Positions 44,753 to 53,820 of a DNA stretch of 64,000 bases are shown here, in pieces. Positions within the stretch are counted from its first letter, which is position 1, and each line of letters begins with the position of its first letter. Under the pieces are notes generated by a model. It made no database searches, was not told where the DNA came from, and was given only the letters and a program-made list of their open reading frames with translations. The stretch is from JAJRXG01 sp964470035 (lineage in GTDB: Bacteria > Bacteroidota > Bacteroidia > Chitinophagales > Saprospiraceae), in NCBI GenBank assembly GCA_964470035.1, contig CAYYBR010000001.1:1-64000 (forward strand), in the 5' to 3' direction. A program made the position numbers and the translations under genes.

Positions 44753-45811
44753 ATGAAGGTCTTAATTTTTTTAATTTCTATGTTCTGTGTCGTCATGATG
44801 AGCGGACAGGTACTAGTTTCTCAAATTGAAGGATTATTAGAAGTCTATCATCCTACCGATTCTACTTCCATATATATCGGTAAGCAAGCAGGTGAAGCAA
44901 CAAGTGGTATTTCGAAGCTCAATACAATTGTAGGAGATAGAGCGGGACGTAGTAATACAACGGGAGATCAGAATAGTTTCTTCGGATCACAAGCAGGTAG
45001 AGACAATACTACTGGTCGGCAGAACAGTGTTTTTGGATACGACGCAGGAGAGTCTAATACAACCGGAAATGGGAATAGTTTTTTTGGTAGTAATGCTGGT
45101 GAATCAAATGTAGCTGGATCGGAGAATTCTTTTTTCGGTTCTTGTGCTGGTGAAAATAATGTTAATGGCAGTCATAATGTACTTATAGGGGCAGATTCTG
45201 GAGGAGCGATCCGAGATGGCAGTAATAATACTGCGATCGGTCATTCAGCAGGAAATGAATTGACAGGTGAAGGAAATGTAATCATTGGATCTAATGCTGG
45301 TCCTACACGTGCAAGCTCAGCAAGGAATAATAGCTTATTTATTGATAATGAAGAATCTGATCAACCTCTTATATATGGAGATTTTGGTGACGATATATTA
45401 AGGATCAATGGACAACTTCAAATTGATGGTACTGCAGATGGAAATAGTAGATTAAGAATGCAGGGAGTAGGAGGCACTTTCAATGAAGTTATCAGGTATA
45501 GTGGGTCAGCTAACGATGTGGTCATGGGCAGTGTATCAGGATCTGGAGGTAAACTGTTCTTAAGGTCCGACGGAAGGACTCAGATGGCCATGATTGAAAA
45601 TGGAAATGTTGGTATAGGGACTACTAATCCTACTGAGGCCTTAGATGTAAGGGGGGCGGCTACTTTTGAAGATTTTATAAGACTCGAACCATTGGATCAA
45701 GAACCTTTTGAATGCAATAGCTCCAGGATAGGTGTGGTTTACTATGACACGATTGTTGATTCACTAAGGTTTTGTCGAGGAGATGAATGGCGAAGAATAT
45801 TGTCTAACTAA
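44753..45811 (+). CDS. Secreted repeat protein, adhesin/tail-fibre-like
   Basis: The 352-residue protein has a signal peptide (about 19 residues, ending SGQ). Residues 40-190 hold six or so repeats of about 22 residues built on the pattern NSFFGSNAGESNTTGNG, with conserved G-x-x-AG and N-TG-N positions. This resembles the head repeats of trimeric autotransporter adhesins and phage tail fibres, which form triple beta-helices. The C-terminal third (NVGIGTTNPTEALDVRGAAT) is typical of tail-fibre-like proteins in Bacteroidota, but the usual S74 chaperone is missing. The final segment is DSLRFCRGDEWRRIL. It sits between the kinases and their likely regulator, so it may be their output. Confidence 0.78.
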   Translation: MKVLIFLISMFCVVMMSGQVLVSQIEGLLEVYHPTDSTSIYIGKQAGEATSGISKLNTIVGDRAGRSNTTGDQNSFFGSQAGRDNTTGRQNSVFGYDAGESNTTGNGNSFFGSNAGESNVAGSENSFFGSCAGENNVNGSHNVLIGADSGGAIRDGSNNTAIGHSAGNELTGEGNVIIGSNAGPTRASSARNNSLFIDNEESDQPLIYGDFGDDILRINGQLQIDGTADGNSRLRMQGVGGTFNEVIRYSGSANDVVMGSVSGSGGKLFLRSDGRTQMAMIENGNVGIGTTNPTEALDVRGAATFEDFIRLEPLDQEPFECNSSRIGVVYYDTIVDSLRFCRGDEWRRILSN

Positions 45812-45866
45812 ATCGGAGCTCTTCATGAGATGGAGCTTGTTTTTATTATAAAACTTATATTAGTCT

Positions 45867-46508
45867 ATGCCGATCAATGTACTCATAACCGACGACCATC
45901 AACTAGTAAGGGAAGGTATTCGTCTCATGGTAGATGGCAAAGAAGACATCACTGTCATCGGAGAGGCGGCTAATGGCCAAGAAGCTTTGGATTTTATAGG
46001 TGATAAAGAAGCCGATATCGTCTTATTAGATCTCAATATGCCTGTGATGAATGGCATAGACGCCTGCAAGGCGATCAAGAAAAAGTACCCTGGTATTAAG
46101 GTAATCATACTATCGATGATTTCTGAATCAAAGATTGTCCAGAATCTCATGAAGTATGGTGCTAATGGGTACCTGCTTAAAAATTCGGGACAAGACGAGA
46201 TCTTAGAAGCTATCCAAAAGGTCTACGCTGGTGAAAATCACTTCGATCAAGAGATTATTGATATAATTCTTAATCCTTCTACGAGTGTTCAGGTGAAAGA
46301 TGAAAACCTTCATCCATCACTTTCTCGTCGCGAGAAAGAAATCCTTCAACTCATCATCGAAGAACATACCACCTCAGAGATAGCAGAGAAGCTTTTTATC
46401 AGCTTTGGCACAGTAGAAAGTCATCGACGCAATATGATCAGTAAGTTAGGTGTGCGCAATACAGCAGGATTGGTATCTGCGGCATATAAGTACGACCTGC
46501 TGACTTAG
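45867..46508 (+). CDS. NarL/LuxR-type response regulator
   Basis: The 213-residue protein has a full receiver: acidic pair in LITDDHQLVREGI (D9, D10), phosphoacceptor in IVLLDLNMPVMNG and conserved lysine in YLLKNSG. The C-terminal LuxR helix-turn-helix contains LSRREKEILQLIIEEHTTSE and IAEKLFISFGTVESHRRN. It is the natural partner of the two NarX-type kinases encoded upstream. It is also a candidate binder of the GAATTCATAT elements spread through this island. Confidence 0.93.
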   Translation: MPINVLITDDHQLVREGIRLMVDGKEDITVIGEAANGQEALDFIGDKEADIVLLDLNMPVMNGIDACKAIKKKYPGIKVIILSMISESKIVQNLMKYGANGYLLKNSGQDEILEAIQKVYAGENHFDQEIIDIILNPSTSVQVKDENLHPSLSRREKEILQLIIEEHTTSEIAEKLFISFGTVESHRRNMISKLGVRNTAGLVSAAYKYDLLT

Positions 46509-46641
46509 GTTTCCAATTTACACGGGGTTTTACACCAATTGAAGCCATCCTCTTCTAGAAGCATTATTATGCTTTGTCCCAATCACTAGAATTATAATAC
46601 CCACTGTGATTCTTGCTTCCTAGATCATCTTCGTATATACC

Positions 46642-46654
46642 AGAATTCATATAA
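46642..46654. promoter_or_regulatory. GAATTCATAT element 4
   Basis: AGAATTCATATAA occurs 74 bases before the alpha/beta hydrolase start. It shares the 10-base core GAATTCATAT with elements 1-3 but not the flanking GG. Confidence 0.4.
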
Positions 46655-46702
46655 AAAATTTAAATCCCTTTTTTCTGGTAGGGTTAAATTATGCCTTGAT
46701 TT

Positions 46703-46710
46703 TACATTTG
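46703..46710 (+). promoter_or_regulatory. Putative -7 box of the alpha/beta hydrolase
   Basis: TACATTTG matches TAnnTTTG and ends 17 bases before the ATG at 46728. No -33 box is clear. Confidence 0.4.
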
Positions 46711-46727
46711 AATAAAATTAAAATACA

Positions 46728-47615
46728 ATGGCGATCAAAAAATTAACGACTTCTGGATTTTCATATTCTTACGAATTTATCGAAAATCCTGACTCTAACT
46801 TCAGTCCAATATTTATTGTTAATGGGGCATTTCAAAGTATGAAATCTTGGACTCACATTATTTCCCTTTTAAAAGAGCATTACTCTATCATCGTATCAGA
46901 CCTTCCGGGTTGGGGGCAGTCTGATTTGCTTCCGAGTGTATATAGTTTTGATATGTACAACGAATTTATCCGCGATATCCTTCTTGAGGAGAGTGTTGAT
47001 CAAGTAAATCTTCTGTCGTGTTCTTTTGGGACTCTGATAGCCACTCAATTTGCTCAAAGGTATCCTCTGGCTATTGATAATCTTATTATGTGTAGCCCTA
47101 TATTGAAGATCAAGAAATCACTCAAGAAACAGTTTCCTGAGATGAAAGAGATTATAGAATTAAAGGATTCGAAACAACTTGCCAAGTTTCTATGTAAAAT
47201 CGGATTGATAAATTGCAAGGCTGGTAAAAAGGGGAAGATTGATCACTTTGAAATATTGCTAAAGAGATTTGAAAGATCTATATCCAATTGTGACCCTAAT
47301 CAATTAGGTAAGTTTTTAGAAAATACGAATCGTATTATGAACTTTCCTAAACCCAATCTTAAGGAGATCTCTAATCTAAGATCAATGATCTTGTCAGGTA
47401 GATACGATGAATTTACTTCAGTCAAAGATTGTAGGAAGGTGGCAACTCAATTTGAATCATGTGATTTCTATATGATCCCTAAATCTGATCACATGTTTTT
47501 ACATGAGCAGCCAGAGTATAGTGCCAATATGATCGATGGTTTTTTGAAAAGTCAAGAAGGTGCTGATAAAAAAGTCAATGTTCAAGAATCCAGACGTGTG
47601 ATGCAAGTGGCCTGA
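46728..47615 (+). CDS. Alpha/beta hydrolase
   Basis: The 295-residue protein has the fold's landmarks: IFIVNGAFQSMKSW in the oxyanion region, VSDLPGWGQSDLLPS, the nucleophile elbow LLSCSFGTLIA (Ser in SCSFG) and a late SDHMFLHEQPE that supplies the catalytic His. It has no signal peptide. The composition is AT-rich, like the two kinases. It resembles non-ribosomal peptide/polyketide type II thioesterase-like or MhpC-type hydrolases. The substrate is unknown. It is the last gene of the signalling island. Confidence 0.88.
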   Translation: MAIKKLTTSGFSYSYEFIENPDSNFSPIFIVNGAFQSMKSWTHIISLLKEHYSIIVSDLPGWGQSDLLPSVYSFDMYNEFIRDILLEESVDQVNLLSCSFGTLIATQFAQRYPLAIDNLIMCSPILKIKKSLKKQFPEMKEIIELKDSKQLAKFLCKIGLINCKAGKKGKIDHFEILLKRFERSISNCDPNQLGKFLENTNRIMNFPKPNLKEISNLRSMILSGRYDEFTSVKDCRKVATQFESCDFYMIPKSDHMFLHEQPEYSANMIDGFLKSQEGADKKVNVQESRRVMQVA

Positions 47616-47683
47616 GCTTGTTGTTGAATGCAAAGCTCATAATTAATTAAAATCTGCGTGTCACTATAATGACTTAATAAAAC

Positions 47684-47746
47684 AACACAAAGGCACATAG
47701 AGTGCATGTAGCGTTAGTGAATTAAACTGTGTCTTTGTGTTTTTCT
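47684..47746. terminator. Long inverted repeat, probable terminator
   Basis: A 14-bp stem with one G-U pair (47684-47697 with 47728-47741) encloses a 30-base loop and is followed by T-rich sequence. It lies between convergent genes. The loop is longer than is typical for a terminator. Confidence 0.55.
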
Positions 47747-47866
47747 ATTACCTAGAAAATTGATCAGTAGTTAGAGATTTCTTGGAGGAAAGCAAATGTA
47801 GTCGTCACGAAACTATCCTATATCTTAATCCAAAACACAATAGATGAAAACCCTCTGTCAATCTTG

Positions 47867-49579
47867 CTATGTAATCTCCCCCTGTAGTTTTGTGACGTTA
47901 TTTCGCAGGGTGTTCAGCTGATCGTTATAGAGCTGGATATCCGCTCCTTCTTTAGAAAGATGCTCATCAAAGCGATTAAAATTATCGTCGATGCGCTCTT
48001 TTATCTTTGTGATATAGGACTTGAGACCTGAGCTTACTTCTGTATGAAACTGTGATCGTCCACGATCTATCTCTGCAGTAAAGTCATTGACTATTTTTCG
48101 TCTTTTGAAGAAGGTTGATACCCCTGCAAAGACAAGTCCTGCAGCTGTGAGTACTCCGCCTGTGATATCGAATACCATTCCGTTAGTGATAGCAGCGAGG
48201 ATAACGCCAACAGCGGTGATACCACCTGCAGCCGCTAGATTAGGAGAGATGGACTCAGAAGATTTAGCAAGTTCTTTATCATAAAAGTTATCACTATCGC
48301 TCAGGAAGTCGGAGAAGGAGCGTTGGAGATCCCTTAAGACATTGGCCCTTCTTTCTGCTATGTTGCTAAATATCTCGTGGTCATCTTTTAAGATGGTTTT
48401 GCTATTGCGGAGTTTTAGATCTACCATCTTACCCATCTGCTGGATACTATCAGCGATGTCTATGACACCATCATTGAGCTTTCTCTTGAGGCTACTATTA
48501 AGCGATTGCTCCATATCATTGAGAAGATTATGAAGCCAATCCTTCGGACTTTTTTTGCCACTAAAGGTTGATTTGAATGATCGATTCACCAAACTAAAAA
48601 AACCGAGGCCTTCTTTGATTTCTTCTAGCTTAGGTCTGGTAACGTTGTCGTATTCTGCGATGAGATTTTCAACCAAGAAGTCGACCTGTTTTGAAGACTT
48701 TACCTCCTGATCTTTAAGTGTATCGCGTATATCCTCTCTGAAAGCAACATCGGCATCATACTGTTCTTTGCGTACATCAAGACCAGATTGAACTTTGTTG
48801 GCCATATTGAGGAGGGTCCCAAGATGGTTGGCCTGTTTAACTATAGGTGCCTTACCTCCGAGGATATTATCATCTACATATGCGCGCAATGGGGCATAGC
48901 CACTTTCTGATAGACCTTCTTTTTCCTGCTTAGCGCTTACAGCAAAAACACGTGGATCAACGATACCTTTTTTCTTAGCCTGGTCTCTGACTCCTTGCAA
49001 GTTGATAGACAAGTCGCTTTCAGGCATTAGGTCCTTCTGCTGGAGGACGAAGATGACCTTCTTCCACCACTCGGCGTTGATGAAGTCAAAGAACTTCCAC
49101 GATGACTCTCTGTAAGGGTTTTTAGCTTCGAAGACGAAGACGATGAGATCAGCAGCAGGGATGAACCTTTCAGTGATTTCCTGATGGTGATCGATGATGG
49201 TGTTAGTGCCAGGCGTATCCACGATGCATATCTCCTTTAGTATATCTACAGGATGATAGATCTTCTTTAAGTAATCATTGATGGCTACTTCACTTTCTTG
49301 TGGGCCATACATGATTTGTTGGATAGTATCCGTCATCGGAGAAGGAGCAACCTTGCAGATATCCTTATCTGTTTTTAGTAGGGCATTGATAAAGCTGCTT
49401 TTTCCGGCTTTAACTTCGCCCACTATGACGAACAAAAAGGGATCATAGATATGTTGCTTTAAGTCTTCAGCGGTCTGACGCAACTCCTCATGCCCGATAC
49501 TATCAGTCAGTGATATGAACTCGTCTGTTAGCTGTCCAACTCGTACTCTTACCTCTTGTATTCGCTCAGGTGTTATCAT
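47867..49579 (-). CDS. Bacterial dynamin-like GTPase
   Basis: The 570-residue protein has an N-terminal dynamin-type G domain with P-loop GEVKAGKSS (54-62), switch I threonine region SPMTDTIQ, DTPGTNTI (D121) and a divergent G4 motif QQKDLMPE. Helical stalk segments follow. A C-terminal hydrophobic hairpin (about 450-500, AAAGGITAVGVILAAITNGM, then GGVLTAAGLVFAGV) should insert in membranes, as in bacterial dynamins of the BDLP/LeoA class. A long coiled tail ends the protein. Such proteins remodel or protect membranes, including under phage or antibiotic stress. Many come in tandem pairs, but this one is single. Confidence 0.88.
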   Translation of the reverse strand: MITPERIQEVRVRVGQLTDEFISLTDSIGHEELRQTAEDLKQHIYDPFLFVIVGEVKAGKSSFINALLKTDKDICKVAPSPMTDTIQQIMYGPQESEVAINDYLKKIYHPVDILKEICIVDTPGTNTIIDHHQEITERFIPAADLIVFVFEAKNPYRESSWKFFDFINAEWWKKVIFVLQQKDLMPESDLSINLQGVRDQAKKKGIVDPRVFAVSAKQEKEGLSESGYAPLRAYVDDNILGGKAPIVKQANHLGTLLNMANKVQSGLDVRKEQYDADVAFREDIRDTLKDQEVKSSKQVDFLVENLIAEYDNVTRPKLEEIKEGLGFFSLVNRSFKSTFSGKKSPKDWLHNLLNDMEQSLNSSLKRKLNDGVIDIADSIQQMGKMVDLKLRNSKTILKDDHEIFSNIAERRANVLRDLQRSFSDFLSDSDNFYDKELAKSSESISPNLAAAGGITAVGVILAAITNGMVFDITGGVLTAAGLVFAGVSTFFKRRKIVNDFTAEIDRGRSQFHTEVSSGLKSYITKIKERIDDNFNRFDEHLSKEGADIQLYNDQLNTLRNNVTKLQGEIT

Positions 49580-49668
49580 AAGTTCCTTACGCTATATAGT
49601 GATGCGTCACACTTGGGACGAATTTATATATAGTTAAGTAACTATAGCCAATCTTGTCTTGTAAAGTC

Positions 49669-50849
49669 TTAGTATACTTCGAATAAGCCAGCAGCTCCTA
49701 TACCACCACCTACGCACATCGTACATACTACATACTTTGCACCTCTTCGCTTTCCTTCGAGTAGAGCATGACCTACCATCCTCGCACCTGTCATACCATA
49801 TGGATGGCCGATAGAGATAGCACCACCATTCACATTAAGTATCTCATCAGGTATGCCAAGTTGATCACGACAGTAGATGACTTGTACGGCGAAAGCCTCG
49901 TTAAGTTCCCAAAGGTCGATATCCGACATCTTTAGACCATTAGCTTTTAGGAGTTTTGGTACAGCAATATAGGACCGATACCCATCTCATCTGGTTCACA
50001 GCCTGCTACTGCTAGTCCTCTATACGCACCAAGTGGCTGGAGTCCTTTTTGCTCGGCGAGCTTGCTATCCATAATCACACAAGCAGCAGCTCCATCAGAA
50101 AGTTGACTAGCATTCCCAGCTGTGATAGTACCACCTTCATTCACAAGACGAAGACCTTGAAGAGCTTCTAGCGTTGTCTGAGGTCGATTACCTTCGTCTT
50201 TAGCTATGGTCACGTCTTCATAGGTAATCTCACCAGTCTCTTTGTTCTTTATACCCTTATTAACAGTGACAGATAGGACTTCATCATCAAATACTCCAGA
50301 AGCCTGAGCTGCTGCCGTCCGTTGTTGACTCTTTAGACCATACTCGTCTTGAAGATCTCGAGATATGTCGTATCTCTTGGCTACTACTTCAGCAGTCTGA
50401 AGCATCGGCATATATACGTCCTTATGTTTAGCGATGAGGGCTCTATCTAACATGCGATGTGTATTCATATGGGCGTTCTGCACAAGGCTGATGGACTCTA
50501 AGCCTCCTCCTATCACTATGCTCATGCCATCATGTAATATCTGCTTGGCAGCAGTAGCTACAGCCATCATACCAGAAGAGCACTGTCGATCTATGCTCAT
50601 ACCAGGTACGGTCACAGGACACCCGCCAGCTAGTGCTGCGAGTCTTCCTATATTAGGTGATTGTGTGCCTTGTTGTAGGGCGCATCCCATGATGACATCA
50701 TCTATCTCTGCTGGATCTATACCTGCACGAGATATGGCAGCTTCTATCGCCAGCCCTCCCATAGTTGGCGCATTCGTATTGTTAAAAGCTCCTTTGTAAG
50801 CCCTTCCGATAGGTGTCCGAGCTGTGGACACGATTACAGCTTCTTTCAT
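49669..50849 (-). pseudogene. Acetyl-CoA acetyltransferase (thiolase) with a frameshift
   Basis: The gene encodes a thiolase split by one missing base. The first part (50849 to 49947, 300 residues) begins MKEAVIVSTARTPIGRAYKG and has the acylating Cys90 in SIDRQCSSGM. It ends abnormally after MGIGPI with LLYQNS. In the next frame the sequence continues AVPKLLKANGLKMSD, then DLWELNEAFAVQVIY, with GHPYGMTGAR and CTMCVGGGIGAAGL, the second His and Cys of the site. Restoring one A to the run at 49966-49967 (T on the gene strand) would give GPIFAVPKLL, the family sequence. It could be a decayed gene, a programmed or phase-variable site, or a sequencing error. Confidence 0.88.
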
Positions 50850-50968
50850 TTTGTATTATTTAGGATAGAAAGATACAAGTAGTGTGACCTAAATATCAGG
50901 ATGTGCCCATATAAATATTGGCTACCAGCAGGCCGCAGGAAGGACAACCTTACTACACTCTCGGACTT

Positions 50969-51730
50969 TTAACCAACGATGTCTGGAGCTTCTAGTAAGT
51001 CAAAAAACTGGTCGAGCTTTGGAGTAAGGATGATTTCAGTCCTTCGATTTTTACTTCTCCCTATGGTCGTATCATTATCAGAAACTGGAGTGTAGGAAGA
51101 CCGCCCAGCAGCTGTGAGCCTAGAAGGGTCTACCTGGTATTCTTGCTGAAGTATCCTGATCACACTAGTCGCTCGTTGTACGCTCAGATCCCAGTTGTCA
51201 CGATATATATTGTTATTGATAGGGACATTATCTGTATGTCCCTCTACTAAGACATTGACTTGTTTATGATCATTGATGACGGTCGCTACTTTTTGTAGGA
51301 CTATGTTGGCTTTTCTCGAGATCTGAGAACTGCCCGTTTGAAATAATAGCTTGTCGGCGATGCTCACATATACGGCGCTGCCTCTCACTTCGATTTGTAT
51401 ATCTTCATCATCTATATCGATCAGTGATCTCTTGAGATTATTAACTAGGGCAAAGTTGATCGAATCTTTTTCATAGATCTTATCCGTGAGATCTTGGATG
51501 TAGGCATTTTGAGCACTTAGCGTTTCTAAAGAACTCTGGATACTTTTTGCTTCAGATTTATTGATTACTGATAGATCTGATAGACGATCCAGAAGACTTG
51601 AGTTAGACTCTTGTGTATGATTGAGCTGATCTTCTAGTTGTGATACCTGTGTCTCCAGTAGCTTTACTTTTGAGTTTTCACATGAACTCAATGCGAAAGC
51701 CAATACTGCAATTATGAAAATCTTGTTCAT
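50969..51730 (-). CDS. OmpA-family lipoprotein with coiled coil
   Basis: The 253-residue protein has a lipobox (ALSSC, Cys17) and a heptad-rich coiled coil over about residues 20-90 (KLLETQVSQLEDQLNHTQES). The C-terminal OmpA/MotB peptidoglycan-binding domain has LLFQTGSSQISRKANIVLQK, VLVEGHTDNVPINN and a final RSKNRRTEIILTP. It probably tethers the outer membrane to peptidoglycan. It stands alone on the minus strand. Confidence 0.92.
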   Translation of the reverse strand: MNKIFIIAVLAFALSSCENSKVKLLETQVSQLEDQLNHTQESNSSLLDRLSDLSVINKSEAKSIQSSLETLSAQNAYIQDLTDKIYEKDSINFALVNNLKRSLIDIDDEDIQIEVRGSAVYVSIADKLLFQTGSSQISRKANIVLQKVATVINDHKQVNVLVEGHTDNVPINNNIYRDNWDLSVQRATSVIRILQQEYQVDPSRLTAAGRSSYTPVSDNDTTIGRSKNRRTEIILTPKLDQFFDLLEAPDIVG

Positions 51731-51800
51731 GGTGTTCGTTTATTATTTTCAAGTATAACGGTGATCCAAGGCTCTCACGCCTAGGGTTTACCCTTGACTT

Positions 51801-52793
51801 CTAGGAAGCCTGCGTTTGTGACCTATAAGTTGGGGCGACTTTTTGGTCTATAAAATCAGTAACTTTTTCTAGCATCCAGGATCTATCGTTGCGGCTATAA
51901 GCAAAGCCAACATGTCCGCCATACTTGGGAGTGACTAGGTTGATATGTTCAAGACTATCTGCGAGCTCTGAAGGATAGCACTGTGGACCTAAAAACGGAT
52001 CATTCTGCGCATTGATGATGAGGGAGGGTATTCGGACTTTATGGAGCCACTGTATGGAGGCATTAGAATCATAATAATCTTTCGCACTCTCATATCCCCA
52101 GATGGGAGCGGTATAGTATTCGTCAAACTGATAAAGATTATAGCACTTTCGTAAATGCTTCAAGCTCACTTCATCTGGAAACTGTTTCTTCTTGATAATG
52201 ATCTTAGACACGAGGCTCTTAAGGAAGAAAGCCTGGTATAGGTAGTTGTCCCACTTGAGCAAGTGCTTGGATGCGTCGTCCAGATCGAGTGGGGTGCTGA
52301 TGGCTACGATACTGCTTACCCTGTCATCCACACTTTCAGGATGTTGGCCAGCATATTTGAGTACAAGGTTACCACCAAGGCTAAATCCTATGAGCGCCAC
52401 CTCGTCATAATCGCCGGTATGCTCCTTCGTTACATATGCGATATCTCTGGTCTCACCAGAATTATACATCTGCAGATGTCTGTTATTCTCTCCACTGCAA
52501 CCCCTAAAGTTGATAGCAAGTACATCCCAACCTTTAGTCAAGAGGTACTCTGCCTGAAGTAATACATATACAGATCTGCTACTGCCTTCCAAGCCATGAC
52601 AAAGTATAGCAACCCTGGGGTGACCATGGCTCGCATAATCGAGGTCTAGAAAGTCTCCATCAGGAGTGGCCACTCTCTTTCTCTTATAGTCTACATCGGG
52701 CTCTCGCCCAAAAAGAGAAGGTATAAAAGTGCTATAGTGACTATGTCGATACTTTTTTGATGGGATAAAATCATGCTGAGATAACACGTTCAT
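51801..52793 (-). CDS. YheT-like alpha/beta hydrolase
   Basis: The 330-residue protein matches the YheT/ABHD1-3 family. It starts with the family's STFIPSLFGREPDVDYKRKR and VATPDGDFLDLDY. The oxyanion region is AILCHGLEGSSRSVY, and RGCSGENNR follows. The nucleophile is in LIGFSLGGNLVLKY. The late NAQNDPFLGPQCYP and YGGHVGFAY carry the Asp and His. Members are phospholipases or medium-chain esterases. No signal peptide is present. It starts 12 bases after the downstream end of the GDPD gene, so the two are probably co-transcribed. A 13-mer element (52144-52156) falls in the HLRK-encoding frame. Confidence 0.9.
   Translation of the reverse strand: MNVLSQHDFIPSKKYRHSHYSTFIPSLFGREPDVDYKRKRVATPDGDFLDLDYASHGHPRVAILCHGLEGSSRSVYVLLQAEYLLTKGWDVLAINFRGCSGENNRHLQMYNSGETRDIAYVTKEHTGDYDEVALIGFSLGGNLVLKYAGQHPESVDDRVSSIVAISTPLDLDDASKHLLKWDNYLYQAFFLKSLVSKIIIKKKQFPDEVSLKHLRKCYNLYQFDEYYTAPIWGYESAKDYYDSNASIQWLHKVRIPSLIINAQNDPFLGPQCYPSELADSLEHINLVTPKYGGHVGFAYSRNDRSWMLEKVTDFIDQKVAPTYRSQTQAS
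52144..52156 (-). repeat. Dispersed 13-mer, copy 9
   Basis: On the minus strand ATTTACGAAAGTG inside the YheT-like gene, frame H-L-R-K-C, a different reading frame from the other coding copies. Confidence 0.8.
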
Positions 52794-52805
52794 GCCAAGA
52801 GATAA

Positions 52806-53738
52806 TTATGATCTTCCTAGTATCTGCAGAACTCTATCGGGATAGTCAGATATGATACCGTCAACACCAAGGTCGAGCATCGCTCTGATGTCTTTGTTTT
52901 CATTGACTGTCCAAGGTATCACTAGGATATCTTTGCTCCGACAGAATTCTATATCCTCTTTCTTTAGTAACTTAAAGTAACAGCTATAGATATCTGGCTT
53001 ATAACCAAGCTTGTTGATATTATCGGCTATAGAGTCCATGTTTTCTATAAGCAAGGCCGTGCGGATCCTGGGTTCCTTACTTTTTACAAGTCGAAGTGAC
53101 TCAAGATCAAAAGACTGGATGATCGTTTTATCAAATATATCGAGTTCCTTCACCTCGGCTAAGACAAGATCAACGAATGTCTCTCCGTCAGGATGATAGA
53201 TGTTGTCATACTCAGGTAACCTCTTGATTTCTATGTTAAAATCAGGAAATGGAGTGTTGAAAGTATAAGCATAATGCCTAGCCTTATCTACTACCTGTTT
53301 TAATAGAGGCTTATATGTTTTTACATTTTCTAGCTCAGGATACCTTTCATCTGGCAGTGATCCAACATCATATGTTTTGACTTTTTCGTAGTCCATGGCA
53401 TAGATGTTATGGTTTTTTTCATCCTCTTTAGAGATGGGTGTTCCATCAGGGTCTATGCTTAGACCAGATCTGAAGTAAGGCTCATGAGATACAAGTACTT
53501 TATGATCTTTAGATATAGCGAGGTCGAGCTCCAATGTATTCACATTAAGCTCGAGAGCTTTTTGAAAAGCAGGTAAGGTGTTCTCGGGATATAATCCTCG
53601 ACATCCTCGGTGTCCCTCTACATCTATCACTTTATTCATCTGAGTAGATTGATTAGTCACATTGTTATTTGCTGCCTTTTGGTTGCATGCACATAGGTAA
53701 CAGCCTAAAAGAAGTACTGCTGATAAGAGTTTACTCAT
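52806..53738 (-). CDS. Glycerophosphodiester phosphodiesterase lipoprotein
   Basis: The 310-residue protein begins with a lipoprotein-type signal (LLLGCYLCACNQ). The catalytic GDPD motif is GHRGCRGLYPENTLPAFQKA, and LELDLAISKDHKVLVSHEP supplies the metal-binding Glu/Asp and second His. The C-terminus VNENKDIRAMLDLGVDGIIS and DYPDRVLQIL completes the TIM barrel. It hydrolyses glycerophosphodiesters to glycerol-3-phosphate and an alcohol, probably at the periplasmic face. It precedes the YheT-like gene by 12 bases. Confidence 0.93.
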   Translation of the reverse strand: MSKLLSAVLLLGCYLCACNQKAANNNVTNQSTQMNKVIDVEGHRGCRGLYPENTLPAFQKALELNVNTLELDLAISKDHKVLVSHEPYFRSGLSIDPDGTPISKEDEKNHNIYAMDYEKVKTYDVGSLPDERYPELENVKTYKPLLKQVVDKARHYAYTFNTPFPDFNIEIKRLPEYDNIYHPDGETFVDLVLAEVKELDIFDKTIIQSFDLESLRLVKSKEPRIRTALLIENMDSIADNINKLGYKPDIYSCYFKLLKKEDIEFCRSKDILVIPWTVNENKDIRAMLDLGVDGIISDYPDRVLQILGRS

Positions 53739-53820
53739 AGCATAAAATTAACCAAAAAGAAAAGGAGAAGCCCCAGTGGAGCCCCTCCTTAATATCGGTT
53801 TATGACTATTTCTTAATTCG

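Noticed and set aside
44753..45811. Prophage tail-fibre gene
   Set aside because: No phage genes are nearby, it has a signal peptide, and it sits in a two-component locus; a bacterial surface protein is more likely.
53764..53791. Apparent hairpin after the GDPD and barrel genes
   Set aside because: Only AGGAG/CTCCT and a short inner stem pair; the middle is mismatched, so terminator support is poor.
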